Assembly: GCF_021738965.1 (NCBI RefSeq)
Contig: NZ_JAKKOQ010000012.1
Coordinates: forward strand, 62,001 to 126,000
DNA from: Gordonia zhenghanii
GTDB taxonomy: Bacteria; Actinomycetota; Actinomycetes; Mycobacteriales; Mycobacteriaceae
Direction of reading: 5' to 3'
Length of the DNA stretch: 64,000 bases
In this document: positions 1 through 8,716 of the stretch, piece by piece
How positions within the stretch are numbered: position 1 is the stretch's first letter
Layout of the letters: the number at the start of each line of letters is the position of its first letter
Notes under the pieces: model-generated
What the model was told of the DNA's origin: nothing
Databases searched by the model: none
What the model saw: the letters and a program-made list of their open reading frames with translations, nothing else
Translations under genes and position numbers: made by a program

Positions 1-500
1 AACTCGCTGTCGTAGAGGAGAGCGCTCACGTCTTCACGGCGCGCGACGTCGACGAGTTGGGCTCCGCCGAAACCGGTGTTCAACATGACGAGGTCAAGGC
101 CTGCCTTGCCCGCGGCGACCACGGTCGTCACCAGCCCCCGATGATCGCGGGCCAGCATGCCCACGGACGCTCCCGATTCGATCCCCATCGCGCGCAATCC
201 CGCGGCGACGGCGTTCGACCGTTGATCCAGTTCGCGGTAGCTGAGGGAGCCGCGCTCGTCGGTCATCGCCATCGCGTCGGGGTGCTCGGTCACCGCTTTG
301 CGCACGAGGGCGGCTGCGGGGCCGTTGAGGCGATTGACCCGCAGCGTGGTGGCGATGTCCTGCGGTCGTGTCAGGTCGACCATGCCGGAACCGGCGAGCA
401 CGCGAACCGCGCGCACCGCCTCGACGGCGTCGGTGACCAGCGTGCTGTCGACGACCTCTCGTACCAAGGCCCCGATCCGGAGGTGACCACCGATTCCCAT
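1..500 (-). CDS. Acyl-CoA synthetase (FadD-type), 5' part only; runs off the left edge
   Basis: Translating the minus strand from the ATG at 498-500 gives an uninterrupted frame to base 1, 166 residues, without a stop. The start is preceded by GAGGAG at good spacing. The product begins MGIGGHLRIGALVREVV; from about residue 55 it has the look of an AMP-binding enzyme N-terminus (DERGSLSYRELDQRSNAVAAG, then GMLARDHRGLVTTVVAAGKAG and LNTGFGGAQL). This matches the start of long-chain fatty acyl-CoA synthetases of the FadD2/FadD12 type in mycobacteria. The ATP-binding YTSGTTGxPK motif would lie outside the window, so the assignment rests on the N-terminal subdomain only. It would activate fatty acids to acyl-CoA, in keeping with the neighbouring acyl-CoA dehydrogenases. 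Confidence 0.75.
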   Translation of the reverse strand, partial: MGIGGHLRIGALVREVVDSTLVTDAVEAVRAVRVLAGSGMVDLTRPQDIATTLRVNRLNGPAAALVRKAVTEHPDAMAMTDERGSLSYRELDQRSNAVAAGLRAMGIESGASVGMLARDHRGLVTTVVAAGKAGLDLVMLNTGFGGAQLVDVARREDVSALLYDSE

Positions 501-604
501 CTGCACTCCTCGACTCGTGTCGGCCACACCAGACATGGACCGTAAGTTCCATTATGGAACACATCGCAGAATGTGTTCCTACCGGGCGGGGGCGGAAAGC
601 AGAA

Positions 605-631
605 GACCCCTACCCGAATCGGGCAGGGGTC
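605..631 (-). terminator. Stem-loop after fadE23
   Basis: GACCCCT-A-CCCG / AATC loop / CGGG-C-AGGGGTC forms a stem of about 11 pairs with one mismatch, 37 bases past the fadE23 stop. No long U tract follows. It probably ends the fadE24-fadE23 transcript before the divergently read region upstream of the acyl-CoA synthetase. Confidence 0.6.
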
Positions 632-667
632 TCCGGTGAGCGCGTGACCGTCAGGTCAGTGCGCAGA

Positions 668-1894
668 TCACTTCAGTTCGGCGCTGCTCTTGCCGAGCAC
701 GCGGCGGGCGATGATCAGCTGCTGGATCTGCTGGGTGCCTTCGAAGATGTCGAGGATCTTCGAATCGCGGGCCCACTTCTCCAGGAGCGTGCGCTCGGAG
801 TAGCCGTACGTCGACGCGAGTTCGACGGCCTTGTTCGTCACGTCGGTGCCGGTGCGGCCCGCCTTGGCCTTCGACATCGACGCCTGGAGCGAGTTCGGCT
901 CCTTGTTGTCGGCCATCCAGGCCGCACGCAGCGTCAACAGGTACGACGCCTCCCAGTCCGCCTCCAGGCGGATGAACTCGGCGGCAGCCGCCGACTGATC
1001 GGCGGCCGGACGGTCGTAGTCGATCTCGACGCCCGCGTCCTCCAACAGCTTGCGCAGTTCTTCGAGCGCGGCCCGGCTGACGCCGACGGCCATCGCCGCC
1101 ACCATCGGACGGGTGTTGTCGAAGGTCTGCATGACCCCGCCGAACCCCTTCTTGACGTCCACCTCCGGTGAACCGAGAAGGTATTCCTTCGGGATGCGGC
1201 AGTCCTCGAAACGGATCACCGCGGTGTCGGACGCGCGGATGCCCAGCTTGTGTTCCAGGCGGACGATCGTCACGCCGGGGTGTTCCCGGGGCACCACGAA
1301 GCTCTTGATCGCGGCGCGGCCGAGGCTGCGGTCGACCGACGCCCAGACCACGATGTGCGATGCGCGCGACCCCGCGGTGACGAAGATCTTCTCGCCGTTG
1401 AGGACGTACTCGTCGCCATCGGCGATCGCGGTCGTGGTGACGGCCGCCGAGTCGGAGCCGAAGCTCGGCTCGGTGATCGCCATCGACGCCCACACCTCGT
1501 CGCCGCCGCCGAGCATCTCCAACTGCTCGTCGGTGGCGACCGCGGCGATCGCTGCGTTGCCCAGCCCCTGGTAGGGGATCGACAGCATCAGCGCGACGTC
1601 GCCGTACGACGCCCACATCGAGTTGAGGACCGACTGCATGTTGCCGCCGTTGGCGACATAGCCCTCGGGGCGCTCCTTGTTGGCGTCGCCGCGTCCGCCT
1701 GCGGCGCCCGCGCCCGCCTGGCCGGTCGCAGCGAGTCCGCTGTACAGGCTGGCGAGGGTGTCGAGTTCCACCGGGTAGGTGTGCTCGGCGAGGTCGTACT
1801 TGCGACTGATCGGACGGAAGATCTGCAGGGCGGCCTGACGCGCCTGGTCGATCGTGTTGTCCAGCTTCTTCGGCAGTTCCAGATTGATAGCCAT
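668..1894 (-). CDS. fadE23: Acyl-CoA dehydrogenase, FadE23-like
   Basis: 408 residues, starting MAINLELPKKLDNTIDQARQ, recognisably the FadE23 (Rv3140) type. A longer frame starts at 2026, but ATG 1894 has AAGGAG just upstream and matches the family start. Acyl-CoA dehydrogenase features are visible in order: the N-terminal helical domain, the FAD-contact strand (SMAITEPSFGSDSAAVTTTA), the central beta domain (NGEKIFVTAGSRAS), and the C-terminal motif with the catalytic glutamate in DIFEGTQQIQ near residue 390. It oxidises acyl-CoA to 2-enoyl-CoA, using FAD. It follows fadE24 by 25 bases and the two probably form one mRNA and possibly one heteromer. In M. tuberculosis the homologous pair is reported to respond to isoniazid. 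Confidence 0.93.
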   Translation of the reverse strand: MAINLELPKKLDNTIDQARQAALQIFRPISRKYDLAEHTYPVELDTLASLYSGLAATGQAGAGAAGGRGDANKERPEGYVANGGNMQSVLNSMWASYGDVALMLSIPYQGLGNAAIAAVATDEQLEMLGGGDEVWASMAITEPSFGSDSAAVTTTAIADGDEYVLNGEKIFVTAGSRASHIVVWASVDRSLGRAAIKSFVVPREHPGVTIVRLEHKLGIRASDTAVIRFEDCRIPKEYLLGSPEVDVKKGFGGVMQTFDNTRPMVAAMAVGVSRAALEELRKLLEDAGVEIDYDRPAADQSAAAAEFIRLEADWEASYLLTLRAAWMADNKEPNSLQASMSKAKAGRTGTDVTNKAVELASTYGYSERTLLEKWARDSKILDIFEGTQQIQQLIIARRVLGKSSAELK

Positions 1895-1919
1895 GTCTGC
1901 TCCTTGATCGTCTGCCCTC

Positions 1920-3287
1920 TTAGAGGACGACGATGCCTTCGCCGATGCCTGCACCGCGCAGATCGCGGTACCAGCGCTCAACCGGGTGCTCCTTGGTGAA
2001 GCCGTGGCCGCCGAGGAGCTGCACACCGTCCAGGCCGATCTGCAGGCCCTTGTCGATCGTGAGCTTGCGCGAGAGTGCCGCTTCGCGGGCGAACGGCAGT
2101 CCCTGCTCGGCGCGCGATGCTCCGCGCAGCGTCACCAGTCGCAGTCCGTCGATCTCGGTCGCGATGTTCGCGACCATGAAGGCGACGGCCTGACGGTTGG
2201 AGATCGGCTCGCCGAACGCTTCGCGCTCGTTGACGTAGGGGACCACGTAGTCGAGCATCGCGGTCGCGGTGCCGACGGCGAGTGCCGACCAGCCCAGACG
2301 CGACAGGCGGACCACGTCGCGGTAGGCGCTCTCGGCGGCGTCGCCCTCGACCTCGCCGAGCAGCGCGGCGGTCGGAACGCTCACGCCTTCCAGGATCAGT
2401 CGACCCATGCCTGCGGCGCGCAGACCCATGCCCGGGTCGGCCTCGACGGACAGGCCCTTGGTGTCGGACTCGACGATGAACAGAGCCGGACGGCCGTCGA
2501 GCTGTGCGCCGACGATGAACAGCTCGGCGCTGCCCGCCGCGGGGACGAAGCTCTTGACGCCGTCGAGGCGGTAGCCGCTCGCCACGCGGGTGGCCTTGGT
2601 CTTCAGGTCGAACGCGTCGAACAGCGGCCGCGGCTCGGCGATGACGACTGCCGAGGTCGGGACGTTCTCGCCCGCGTAGTCGGGCAGGTAGGTGCGCTGC
2701 TGGCTGTCGCTGCCGAAGTTGGTGATGGTGGTGGCCACACCGCTCGGCGCGAGCAGCGGAACGGCCAGGCCCATGTCGCCGTAGGCCATCGCCTCGGCGA
2801 CGAGCGCGTTGGTGACGACGCCGCGTTCGGTCGCCGCCCCGTCGAGCTCCTCGGGCACGTTGATCATCGTGATGCCGAGCTCGGCCGACCGCTTGAGGAT
2901 GTCCTCGGGTGCGGTCGCCGCGGCGTCGGCGTCGTAGGCGGCCGGGCGGAGGATCTCGGTGGAGAACTCCTTGACCGTCTCGGCGATCATCGCCTGCTCT
3001 TCGTCCGGGTTCAGATCGAAGTAGCCCTTGGAGGAGGTCGCCGGACGCTTCGGCTTACCCGTGCCGGACACCTGGGTGAACGCGCGGTTGGCGGCGCCGA
3101 GAGTCTGGAAGCCGGTCTTGGTGGCCTCGTAGGCCACCCGGTTGATGGGCTCGCGCAAGCCGTACTTCTCGGCGATGTCGGAGCCGGTGATCGCAGTCAG
3201 TACGCGCATCGCAGTGCCGATAGCGCTGCGCTTGTGCGGTGCGGCGCCGACCGACGACTCGTCGCGGGGTGCTGTGTTCGTTGTCAT
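1920..3287 (-). CDS. fadE24: Acyl-CoA dehydrogenase, FadE24-like
   Basis: 455 residues, ATG start. The N-terminal extension of about 90 residues (RSAIGTAMRVLTAITGSDIAEKYGLREP) is the mark of FadE24 (Rv3139). The dehydrogenase core follows: AETVKEFSTEILRPAAYDADAAA, SAVVIAEPRPLFDAFD, then LSRKLTIDKGLQIGLDGVQLLGGHGF. The C-terminus stops at GAGIGEGIVVL, only a few residues after the EG that corresponds to the catalytic EGT motif, so the last helix present in FadE23 is missing. Such shortened partners occur in heteromeric mycobacterial dehydrogenases, which fits the tight linkage with fadE23. It is the first gene of the pair and has two palindromes in its promoter region. Confidence 0.93.
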   Translation of the reverse strand: MTTNTAPRDESSVGAAPHKRSAIGTAMRVLTAITGSDIAEKYGLREPINRVAYEATKTGFQTLGAANRAFTQVSGTGKPKRPATSSKGYFDLNPDEEQAMIAETVKEFSTEILRPAAYDADAAATAPEDILKRSAELGITMINVPEELDGAATERGVVTNALVAEAMAYGDMGLAVPLLAPSGVATTITNFGSDSQQRTYLPDYAGENVPTSAVVIAEPRPLFDAFDLKTKATRVASGYRLDGVKSFVPAAGSAELFIVGAQLDGRPALFIVESDTKGLSVEADPGMGLRAAGMGRLILEGVSVPTAALLGEVEGDAAESAYRDVVRLSRLGWSALAVGTATAMLDYVVPYVNEREAFGEPISNRQAVAFMVANIATEIDGLRLVTLRGASRAEQGLPFAREAALSRKLTIDKGLQIGLDGVQLLGGHGFTKEHPVERWYRDLRGAGIGEGIVVL

Positions 3288-3333
3288 TTCCTCACCAGGT
3301 GTCTCGAGCGGACCTCAACGGGGGAGCGAAGTC

Positions 3334-3373
3334 CTTACTCCGTAGTAAGAAGTGACCTTACTCGTGAGTAAGG
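3334..3373. promoter_or_regulatory. Paired palindromic operator between fadE24 and the MBL gene
   Basis: Two related inverted repeats: CTTACT-CCGT-AGTAAG at 3334-3349 and CCTTACTC-GT-GAGTAAGG at 3356-3373. Their centres are 23 bases apart, about two helical turns. They share the half-site CTTACT and lie 47-86 bases before fadE24 and 61-100 before the divergent MBL gene. This is the arrangement expected for two TetR-type dimers controlling a fatty-acid oxidation operon. No regulator gene lies next to it; the cognate protein is unknown. Confidence 0.7.
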
Positions 3374-3433
3374 AGCTTGTCACCCCCGAGGAGAAACTTG
3401 GCGCGCCCGACGGGAAAGTAGTGTCCTTGAAGT

Positions 3434-4093
3434 ATGCGGATCACACACCTTCTCCATTCCTGCATTCTCGTCGAGTACTCGGGCACCAGTGTGCTCTTCG
3501 ATCCGGGGACGTTCTCGTCCGGCTTCGAACAATTGACCGGACTGGACGCGATCCTGGTGACGCACCAACACCCGGACCACGCCGACCCCGCACGACTTCC
3601 CGCGCTGATCGAGGCGAATCCGGACGCGGTGCGATACGCCGATCCGCAGACCGCCGCGCAACTGAACGAGCGTGGTGACGCGGGCTCGTGGTCGGTGATC
3701 GGTCCCGGGCAGCGGCTGAGCGTCGGTGCGTTCACAGTCCGTGGCACGGGTGGACGGCACGCCGTCATCCATCCGGAACTGCCCGTCGTGGACAACATCT
3801 CGTACATCCTCGACACCGACGAGCAGGTCGGCGCGTTCTGCCATCCGGGCGACGCCCTCTACATCCCGTTCGAGAAGATCGACGTCCTCGCCCTTCCCGC
3901 GGCGGCGCCCTGGCTCAAGCTCAGCGAGCCGATCGACTACCTTCGCGCGGTGAATCCCCGCGTCGCGTTCCCGATTCACCAGGGCGTGCAGTCGGATGCG
4001 GGCGTCAACGTCCACAACAGTCGGATCACCGAGATGGCGCCCGAGGGCACCGAGTTCCGAGTCCTGGAGTCTGGCGTCCCGACGTCGCTGTAG
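3434..4093 (+). CDS. MBL-fold metal-dependent hydrolase
   Basis: 219 residues starting MRITHLLHSCILVEY, typical of small one-domain metallo-beta-lactamase-fold proteins (UlaG-like). The metal motif HxHxDH is at residues 44-49 (THQHPDHAD). Further ligands are plausible at GTGGRHAVIHPE and FCHPGD, and the C-terminal FPIHQGVQSD supplies the last histidine. No signal peptide, so cytoplasmic. It diverges from fadE24 and could share the palindromic operator between them. The substrate cannot be read from the sequence. Confidence 0.85.
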   Translation: MRITHLLHSCILVEYSGTSVLFDPGTFSSGFEQLTGLDAILVTHQHPDHADPARLPALIEANPDAVRYADPQTAAQLNERGDAGSWSVIGPGQRLSVGAFTVRGTGGRHAVIHPELPVVDNISYILDTDEQVGAFCHPGDALYIPFEKIDVLALPAAAPWLKLSEPIDYLRAVNPRVAFPIHQGVQSDAGVNVHNSRITEMAPEGTEFRVLESGVPTSL

Positions 4094-4129
4094 GTCCACG
4101 GCGTCGCCGCAGCATCACTTCTCTCGTCA

Positions 4130-4205
4130 CAACATCAATGCGTCTTAGCAGCCTGGGCCCAGGCTGCTAAGACGCAATGAGCGTGCGACGACGTAGTTGA
4201 TGTTG
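4130..4205. terminator. Perfect 38-base palindrome nested in a second inverted repeat; bidirectional terminator
   Basis: Bases 4139-4176 are self-complementary without a loop: TGCGTCTTAGCAGCCTGGG followed by its exact complement. Outside it, CAACATCAA at 4130-4138 pairs with TTGATGTTG at 4197-4205. It lies between the convergent stops of the MBL gene (4093) and the phosphatase gene (4217). Position and strength suggest a shared terminator. The uninterrupted palindrome is unusual for a simple terminator. Confidence 0.75.
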
Positions 4206-4216
4206 CGGCAATCGAT

Positions 4217-5041
4217 TCAGGAGACGTGGCCGAGAGCGGCGAGCACATCGTCGTGCAGAAGTCCGTTGGACGCGACGGCGCTGCCACCCGCGGGTCCGGC
4301 CGAGCCGTCCAGCGCGGTGAACGTGCCCCCCGCTTCGCGGACCAGGACGTCGAGCGGAGCGAGGTCCCACAGTGACACCTCGGGTTCGGCGGCCACGTCC
4401 ACCGCGCCCTCGGCGACAAGGCAGTAGTTGTAGAAGTCGCCGTAACCGCGGACCCGCCACACCTGATCGGTCAGGGTGATGAACTCGTCGCGGATTCCGC
4501 GATCGGCCCACCCGGACAGGCTCGAGAAGGCGAGCGACGAGGAACCGAGTTCGTCGACGCCCGACACCTGGATACGGTGCGGCTCGGCGCCGTCGTACGA
4601 CGCGAAGGACCCGTCGCCCGCGGACGCCCACCACCGGCGGTTCAACGCGGGCGCGCTGACCACGCCGACCACGGGGACACCGTCGACCAGCAATGCGATC
4701 AGCGTCGACCACACGGGAACGCCGCGCACGAAGTTCTTGGTGCCGTCGATCGGGTCGAGAACCCACTGGCGACCCTGCATGAGCTGGTCGCCGCCGAACT
4801 CCTCGCCGAGCACCGCGTCGTCCGGCCGGTCGGCGGCGAGCCGGTCACGCACCAGACGCTCGCACGCGAGGTCGGCGTCGGAGACCGGAGTCAGATCCGG
4901 CTTCGAGTCGACCTGCAGATCGAGTGCGCCGAACCTGGCCGTCGTGAGCGCGTCGGCGGCGTCCGCCAACTCGAGGGCGAGAGCGAGATCGGCCGCGTAC
5001 AGGGAACCTGCGTTCACGGAACTGTCGGGGAGTGCTGCCAC
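4217..5041 (-). CDS. hisN: Inositol-monophosphatase-family phosphatase, HisN (histidinol-phosphatase) type
   Basis: 274 residues. The family motifs are present: GEE at 79-81, DPIDGT at 96-101, and the C-terminal WDLAPLD at 225-231, which together bind Mg2+ and phosphate. The N-terminus ([18 protein letters not shown]) and overall sequence resemble Rv3137 of M. tuberculosis, which is assigned as histidinol-phosphate phosphatase; the reaction is L-histidinol phosphate to histidinol in histidine synthesis. Other family members dephosphorylate inositol phosphates, so substrate is inferred. The gene converges on the MBL gene and diverges from the small membrane-protein gene at 5107. Confidence 0.85.
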   Translation of the reverse strand: MAALPDSSVNAGSLYAADLALALELADAADALTTARFGALDLQVDSKPDLTPVSDADLACERLVRDRLAADRPDDAVLGEEFGGDQLMQGRQWVLDPIDGTKNFVRGVPVWSTLIALLVDGVPVVGVVSAPALNRRWWASAGDGSFASYDGAEPHRIQVSGVDELGSSSLAFSSLSGWADRGIRDEFITLTDQVWRVRGYGDFYNYCLVAEGAVDVAAEPEVSLWDLAPLDVLVREAGGTFTALDGSAGPAGGSAVASNGLLHDDVLAALGHVS

Positions 5042-5106
5042 GGCTGACGACGCTACCAGCAGCGTCGTCGCCGTCCGGGCGTCCCGGCGCGCGGCCCGCA
5101 GGTAGC

Positions 5107-5475
5107 ATGACGGCCATGTCCAGCTGGATCCCGACTCTGTTCATCGCGCTGATCATCGTCACCGCGATCTCGCTGTTCATGTCGCGACGCGGTCGGGGAT
5201 TCGCCGCGGCGACGGCGAGCCGCGGATACGTGGAAGGGACGATGACGGTCACGAGTGCAGCGCTCGGCCACCCCGACCGGGACGGCGCGCGACACTGCAC
5301 CATCACCGGGACCATCGCAGGCCCGGACTCGTCGCCCGCCGAGGTCTACGGACGACTCGTCATTCCCGCGGGATCCGTCGAGCCGTATCCCGGTCTGGAC
5401 CAGCCGGTGGTCTACAAGCCGGGCAAGGAGGATTCCACCTGGCGTTTCGGCACCCTCGGAGACTCGGTAGGCTGA
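5107..5475 (+). CDS. Small membrane-anchored protein of unknown function
   Basis: 122 residues from ATG 5107 (a second in-frame ATG is at 5116). Residues 6-22 ([18 protein letters not shown]) form one membrane segment, followed by a basic stretch (MSRRGRGF) and a small soluble domain with possible beta strands ([33 protein letters not shown]). The topology suggests a cytoplasmic C-terminal domain. I do not recognise a family. The stop is only 4 bases before the GTG of prfB, so the two are probably co-transcribed. Confidence 0.7.
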   Translation: MTAMSSWIPTLFIALIIVTAISLFMSRRGRGFAAATASRGYVEGTMTVTSAALGHPDRDGARHCTITGTIAGPDSSPAEVYGRLVIPAGSVEPYPGLDQPVVYKPGKEDSTWRFGTLGDSVG

Positions 5476-5479
5476 TTCG

Positions 5480-6592
5480 GTGCATCCTGAAGCCTCTGCC
5501 GACCTCGAATCGCTCGACGCCACTCTCACCACCGTCGAAAAGGTGATGGACCTGGACGAGCTTCGCCGCCGCATCGACGAATTGGAGATGCAGGCCTCCG
5601 ATCCCGATCTGTGGAACGACCAGGACCACGCCCAGAAGGTGACGAGCGAGCTGTCGCACACCCAGTCCGAGCTGCGGCGGGCCACCGAACTGCGCTCGCG
5701 TCTGGACGACCTGCCGGTGCTCTACGAGCTCGCCGAGTCCGAAGAGGGCGACGCCGGGACCGAGGCCGTCGCCGACGCCGACTCCGAACGCGTCGAACTC
5801 CGTCGCGACATCGAGGCGATGGAAGTCAAGACGATGCTCGCGGGCGAGTACGACTCCCGTGAAGCGGTCGTCAACATCCGTGCCGGTGCGGGCGGCGTCG
5901 ACGCCGCGGACTGGGCCCAGATGCTGATGCGCATGTACATCCGCTGGGCCGAGAAGAACGATCACTCGGTGGAGGTCTACGACACGTCGTACGCCGAAGA
6001 GGCCGGTCTCAAGTCGGCGACGTTCGCCGTCAAGGCGCCCTATATGTACGGCACCCTGTCGGTGGAGCAGGGGACCCACCGGTTGGTGCGCATCAGCCCG
6101 TTCGACAACCAGGGCCGACGCCAGACGTCGTTCGCCGAAGTCGAGATCCTGCCCGTCGTGGAGACCACCGACCACATCGACATCGACGAGAACGATCTGC
6201 GCGTCGACGTCTACCGGTCGTCCGGTCCCGGCGGCCAGTCCGTCAACACGACCGACTCCGCGGTCCGGTTGACGCACGTGCCGACCGGGATCGTCGTCAC
6301 GTGTCAGAACGAGAAGAGTCAGCTGCAGAACAAGGCGGCGGCGATGCGCGTTCTGCAGGCCAAGCTCCTCGAACGCAAACGCCAGGAGGAACGTGCCCAG
6401 ATGGACGCGCTGAAGAGCGACACCGGAGCGAGCTGGGGAAACCAGATGCGCTCGTACGTGCTGCATCCCTACCAGATGGTCAAGGATCTGCGGACCAACG
6501 TCGAGAGCAACAATCCCAGCAATGTGCTGGACGGCGACATCGACCAGTTCATCGAAGCCGGCATCCGCTGGCGTATGGACGAGGACTCCTAG
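5480..6592 (+). CDS. prfB: Peptide chain release factor 2
   Basis: 370 residues from a GTG start. The class I release-factor features are complete: the N-terminal helical domain, [18 protein letters not shown], the stop-codon-reading tripeptide SPF at 206-208, which marks RF2 (UGA/UAA), and the GGQ peptidyl-hydrolysis motif at 251-253 ([10 protein letters not shown]). There is no internal UGA or programmed frameshift; the frame is continuous, as is usual in actinobacteria. It heads a forward gene string running to smpB. The gene order prfB, mscS-like, Pro/Thr-rich protein, ftsE, ftsX, smpB is the mycobacterial one. Confidence 0.97.
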   Translation: MHPEASADLESLDATLTTVEKVMDLDELRRRIDELEMQASDPDLWNDQDHAQKVTSELSHTQSELRRATELRSRLDDLPVLYELAESEEGDAGTEAVADADSERVELRRDIEAMEVKTMLAGEYDSREAVVNIRAGAGGVDAADWAQMLMRMYIRWAEKNDHSVEVYDTSYAEEAGLKSATFAVKAPYMYGTLSVEQGTHRLVRISPFDNQGRRQTSFAEVEILPVVETTDHIDIDENDLRVDVYRSSGPGGQSVNTTDSAVRLTHVPTGIVVTCQNEKSQLQNKAAAMRVLQAKLLERKRQEERAQMDALKSDTGASWGNQMRSYVLHPYQMVKDLRTNVESNNPSNVLDGDIDQFIEAGIRWRMDEDS

Positions 6593-6600
6593 GAGATCTC

Positions 6601-6630
6601 ATGACGCGGACCGGGAACAGGTCGATATGA
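6601..6630 (+). CDS. Nine-codon leader ORF coupled to the mscS-like gene
   Basis: ATG at 6601 sits 5 bases after AGGAG (which overlaps the prfB stop) and opens a reading frame of nine codons, MTRTGNRSI. Its TGA overlaps the ATG of the channel gene (ATGA). The channel start itself has a poor ribosome site, so ribosomes finishing the leader could restart on it. The reading is inference from the layout; whether the peptide is made is unknown. Confidence 0.4.
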   Translation: MTRTGNRSI

Positions 6631-7553
6631 CATACCTCGTCGACGAGTTGGGCCTGCCGTCCTGGCTGAGGTCCATCGAACGGTGGTTGGCCGTGGACTT
6701 CGTCCAGATCCTGGTGTGGATCGTCGGCGCGGTCCTCGTCGCCCGTTTCATCAGGTGGGGCGCCAATCGATACGCCCAGCACGCGATGGCGCAGTTCGAA
6801 CGCAGCGACGACATCGTCCAGTCTGAGGATCTCAAGCATCGGCGCGCGCTCGTCGACGTGGTGGCGTGGACGTTGATCGCCATCGTCGGAATCATCGTCG
6901 GGCTCAAGATGATGGCGCTGTGGGTGCCGACGTCCAGCCTCGTCGGCCTCAGCGCAGTGCTCGGCGCCGCACTCGGTTTCGGCGCGCAACGGGTCGTGCA
7001 GGACGTGCTCGCCGGTTTCTTCATCATCGCCGAGCACCAGTACGGTTACGGCGATGTGGTGAACCTGGCGGTGACCGGCGGTCTGGAGGCCGAAGGCACC
7101 GTCGAAGACGTGACGTTGCGCGTCACCCGGCTCCGCAACTCCGACGGCGAGCTGATCACCGTGCCCAACGGGCAGATGATCAAGGCGACCAACCTGTCGA
7201 AGGACTGGGCGCGCGCAGTGGTCGACGTCCCGGTCCCAATGGAGGCCGACATCAACGTCGTCAACGCGACGCTGCGCGAGGTCGGGCAGTCGTTCTACGA
7301 CGATCCGCGCTGGCATCGGCTCTTGCTCGACGCTCCGCAGCCGCTCGGTGTCACGAAGCTCGAACTCGACTCGGCGACGGTGCGCATGATGGCCAGGACA
7401 CTGCCCGGTCAGCAGTTCGACATCGGGCGGGCATTGCGGTCGGCCATCGTCGCCGGACTCGCCCGACACGGCGTGTCGGTGGCGCGGACGATCCAGAACC
7501 AGACGGTCACCGAGACCGTCGCCGACACCGCGCCGGACGGAGACGTCGAATGA
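6627..7553 (+). CDS. Small-conductance mechanosensitive channel (MscS family)
   Basis: 308 residues from ATG 6627. Three membrane segments: about 22-42 (VQILVWIVGAVLVARFI), 76-97 (VVAWTLIAIVGIIVGLKMMAL) and the pore-lining helix 104-133 with the glycine/alanine pattern SAVLGAALGFGAQRVVQDVL. The beta domain follows with the hallmark GTVEDVTLRVTRLRN and TVPNGQMIKATN, then an alpha/beta C-terminal domain. The family releases osmolytes under hypo-osmotic shock. An upstream in-frame extension lacks support; the chosen ATG overlaps the stop of a nine-codon leader. The stop overlaps the next start (ATGA), so translation is coupled down the operon. Related to Rv3104c by position. Confidence 0.88.
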   Translation: MTYLVDELGLPSWLRSIERWLAVDFVQILVWIVGAVLVARFIRWGANRYAQHAMAQFERSDDIVQSEDLKHRRALVDVVAWTLIAIVGIIVGLKMMALWVPTSSLVGLSAVLGAALGFGAQRVVQDVLAGFFIIAEHQYGYGDVVNLAVTGGLEAEGTVEDVTLRVTRLRNSDGELITVPNGQMIKATNLSKDWARAVVDVPVPMEADINVVNATLREVGQSFYDDPRWHRLLLDAPQPLGVTKLELDSATVRMMARTLPGQQFDIGRALRSAIVAGLARHGVSVARTIQNQTVTETVADTAPDGDVE

Positions 7554-7966
7554 CCGACCCGAACCCGAGTCGTTTCGAACGGTTGAAGCACATCTATCAC
7601 ACCCGTGTGCGCACGACGACGGTCGTGCTGGTCGTGGTGTGGTTCGTCCTGTTGGGCACCTACAACTTCACGTCCCATCACTATCCGCCGAAGGAGTCGG
7701 CGCGCCCCACGACGACCACCGAACAGCCGGCGACGACTCCGCAGCCAGTTCCGGAGACGACCGAATCGACGACGGAGGCACCGAGTACGAGCGTCGAGAC
7801 GGCGACGGAACCGCCCGAGACCGGCGATCAGGAACCGCAGCAAGGCGGTCCGCAGACATCGGACCAGGTCCAGCCGCGCCGAACTGCGCCGCTTGAGACG
7901 CAACTGACGACCGAGCCCGGGGATGCGTCCTCGGATCCGGACACGTCGGGCGGCGGAGGCCGGTAA
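7550..7966 (+). CDS. Membrane-anchored Pro/Thr-rich protein upstream of ftsE
   Basis: 138 residues. A short cytoplasmic basic segment ([14 protein letters not shown]) is followed by one membrane helix at 24-41 ([16 protein letters not shown]). The remaining hundred residues are low-complexity, rich in Pro, Thr, Glu and Ser, ending DTSGGGGR, and should lie outside the membrane as a disordered stalk. It overlaps the mscS-like stop by ATGA and precedes ftsE by 28 bases. A Pro-rich membrane protein is found at the same place in mycobacteria (Rv3103c). A role in the cell envelope or with FtsEX is a guess from position. Confidence 0.8.
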   Translation: MTDPNPSRFERLKHIYHTRVRTTTVVLVVVWFVLLGTYNFTSHHYPPKESARPTTTTEQPATTPQPVPETTESTTEAPSTSVETATEPPETGDQEPQQGGPQTSDQVQPRRTAPLETQLTTEPGDASSDPDTSGGGGR

Positions 7967-7994
7967 GGCGCGTCGATCAGTACACTTGGTCACC

Positions 7995-8681
7995 GTGATC
8001 AAGCTGTCGAACGTGACGATGCAATATGCGAAGTCGAGCAGGCCCGCTTTGTCGGACCTGTCGTTTGAGATCGACAAGGGTGAGTTCGCGTTCCTGATCG
8101 GACCGTCGGGTTCGGGCAAGTCGACGTTCTTCCGGTTGTTGCTCAAAGAAGACAAGCCGACGTCCGGCGAGATCCAGGTCGGCGACTTCCACGTGAACAC
8201 GCTCCGCAACCGCGACGTCCCGAAGCTGCGTCAGTCGATCGGCTGCGTGTTCCAGGACTTCCGTCTGCTGCAGCAGAAGACGGTCGCCGACAATGTGGCG
8301 TTCGCGCTCGAGGTGATCGGCAAGCCTGCGTCGACGATCCGCGAAGCGGTGCCCGAGACGCTGGAGTACGTCGGGTTGGCGGGCAAGGCCGACCGGATGC
8401 CTCAAGAACTGTCAGGCGGTGAGATGCAGCGGGTGGCCATCGCCCGCGCCATCATCAACCGTCCGAGCCTGCTGTTGGCCGACGAGCCGACGGGCAACCT
8501 CGACCCGGAGACGAGTGACGGCATCGTCGAAGTCCTCGACCGGGTCAACCGCCGCGGCACCACCGTCGTGATGGCGACGCACGACCGTCACATCGTGGAC
8601 GCGATGCGGCGTCGGGTCCTCGAATTCGACAACGGCGAGCTCGTCCGCAACGACGAGTACGGCGTGTACGGCATCGGCTGA
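7995..8681 (+). CDS. ftsE: Cell-division ATP-binding protein FtsE
   Basis: 228 residues from GTG 7995 ([11 protein letters not shown]), the usual FtsE length. Walker [11 protein letters not shown]-loop [12 protein letters not shown] signature [14 protein letters not shown], Walker [13 protein letters not shown] and the H-loop [10 protein letters not shown] are all intact. FtsE powers FtsX at the septum, where the pair activates periplasmic peptidoglycan hydrolases (RipC in mycobacteria). ftsX follows after 35 bases. Confidence 0.97.
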   Translation: MIKLSNVTMQYAKSSRPALSDLSFEIDKGEFAFLIGPSGSGKSTFFRLLLKEDKPTSGEIQVGDFHVNTLRNRDVPKLRQSIGCVFQDFRLLQQKTVADNVAFALEVIGKPASTIREAVPETLEYVGLAGKADRMPQELSGGEMQRVAIARAIINRPSLLLADEPTGNLDPETSDGIVEVLDRVNRRGTTVVMATHDRHIVDAMRRRVLEFDNGELVRNDEYGVYGIG

Positions 8682-8716
8682 CCCGCGACTTCGCAGACTA
8701 CGAAAGGCGAGCACAC

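Noticed and set aside
1986..3371. Long plus-strand open frame (461 codons) opposite fadE24
   Set aside because: Shadow of a high-GC gene; Arg/Gly/Ala-rich product without any fold signature, and the minus strand encodes a clear FadE24.
5480..5560. Programmed frameshift at the start of prfB
   Set aside because: The frame is continuous from GTG with no in-frame UGA, so no RF2 autoregulatory shift.
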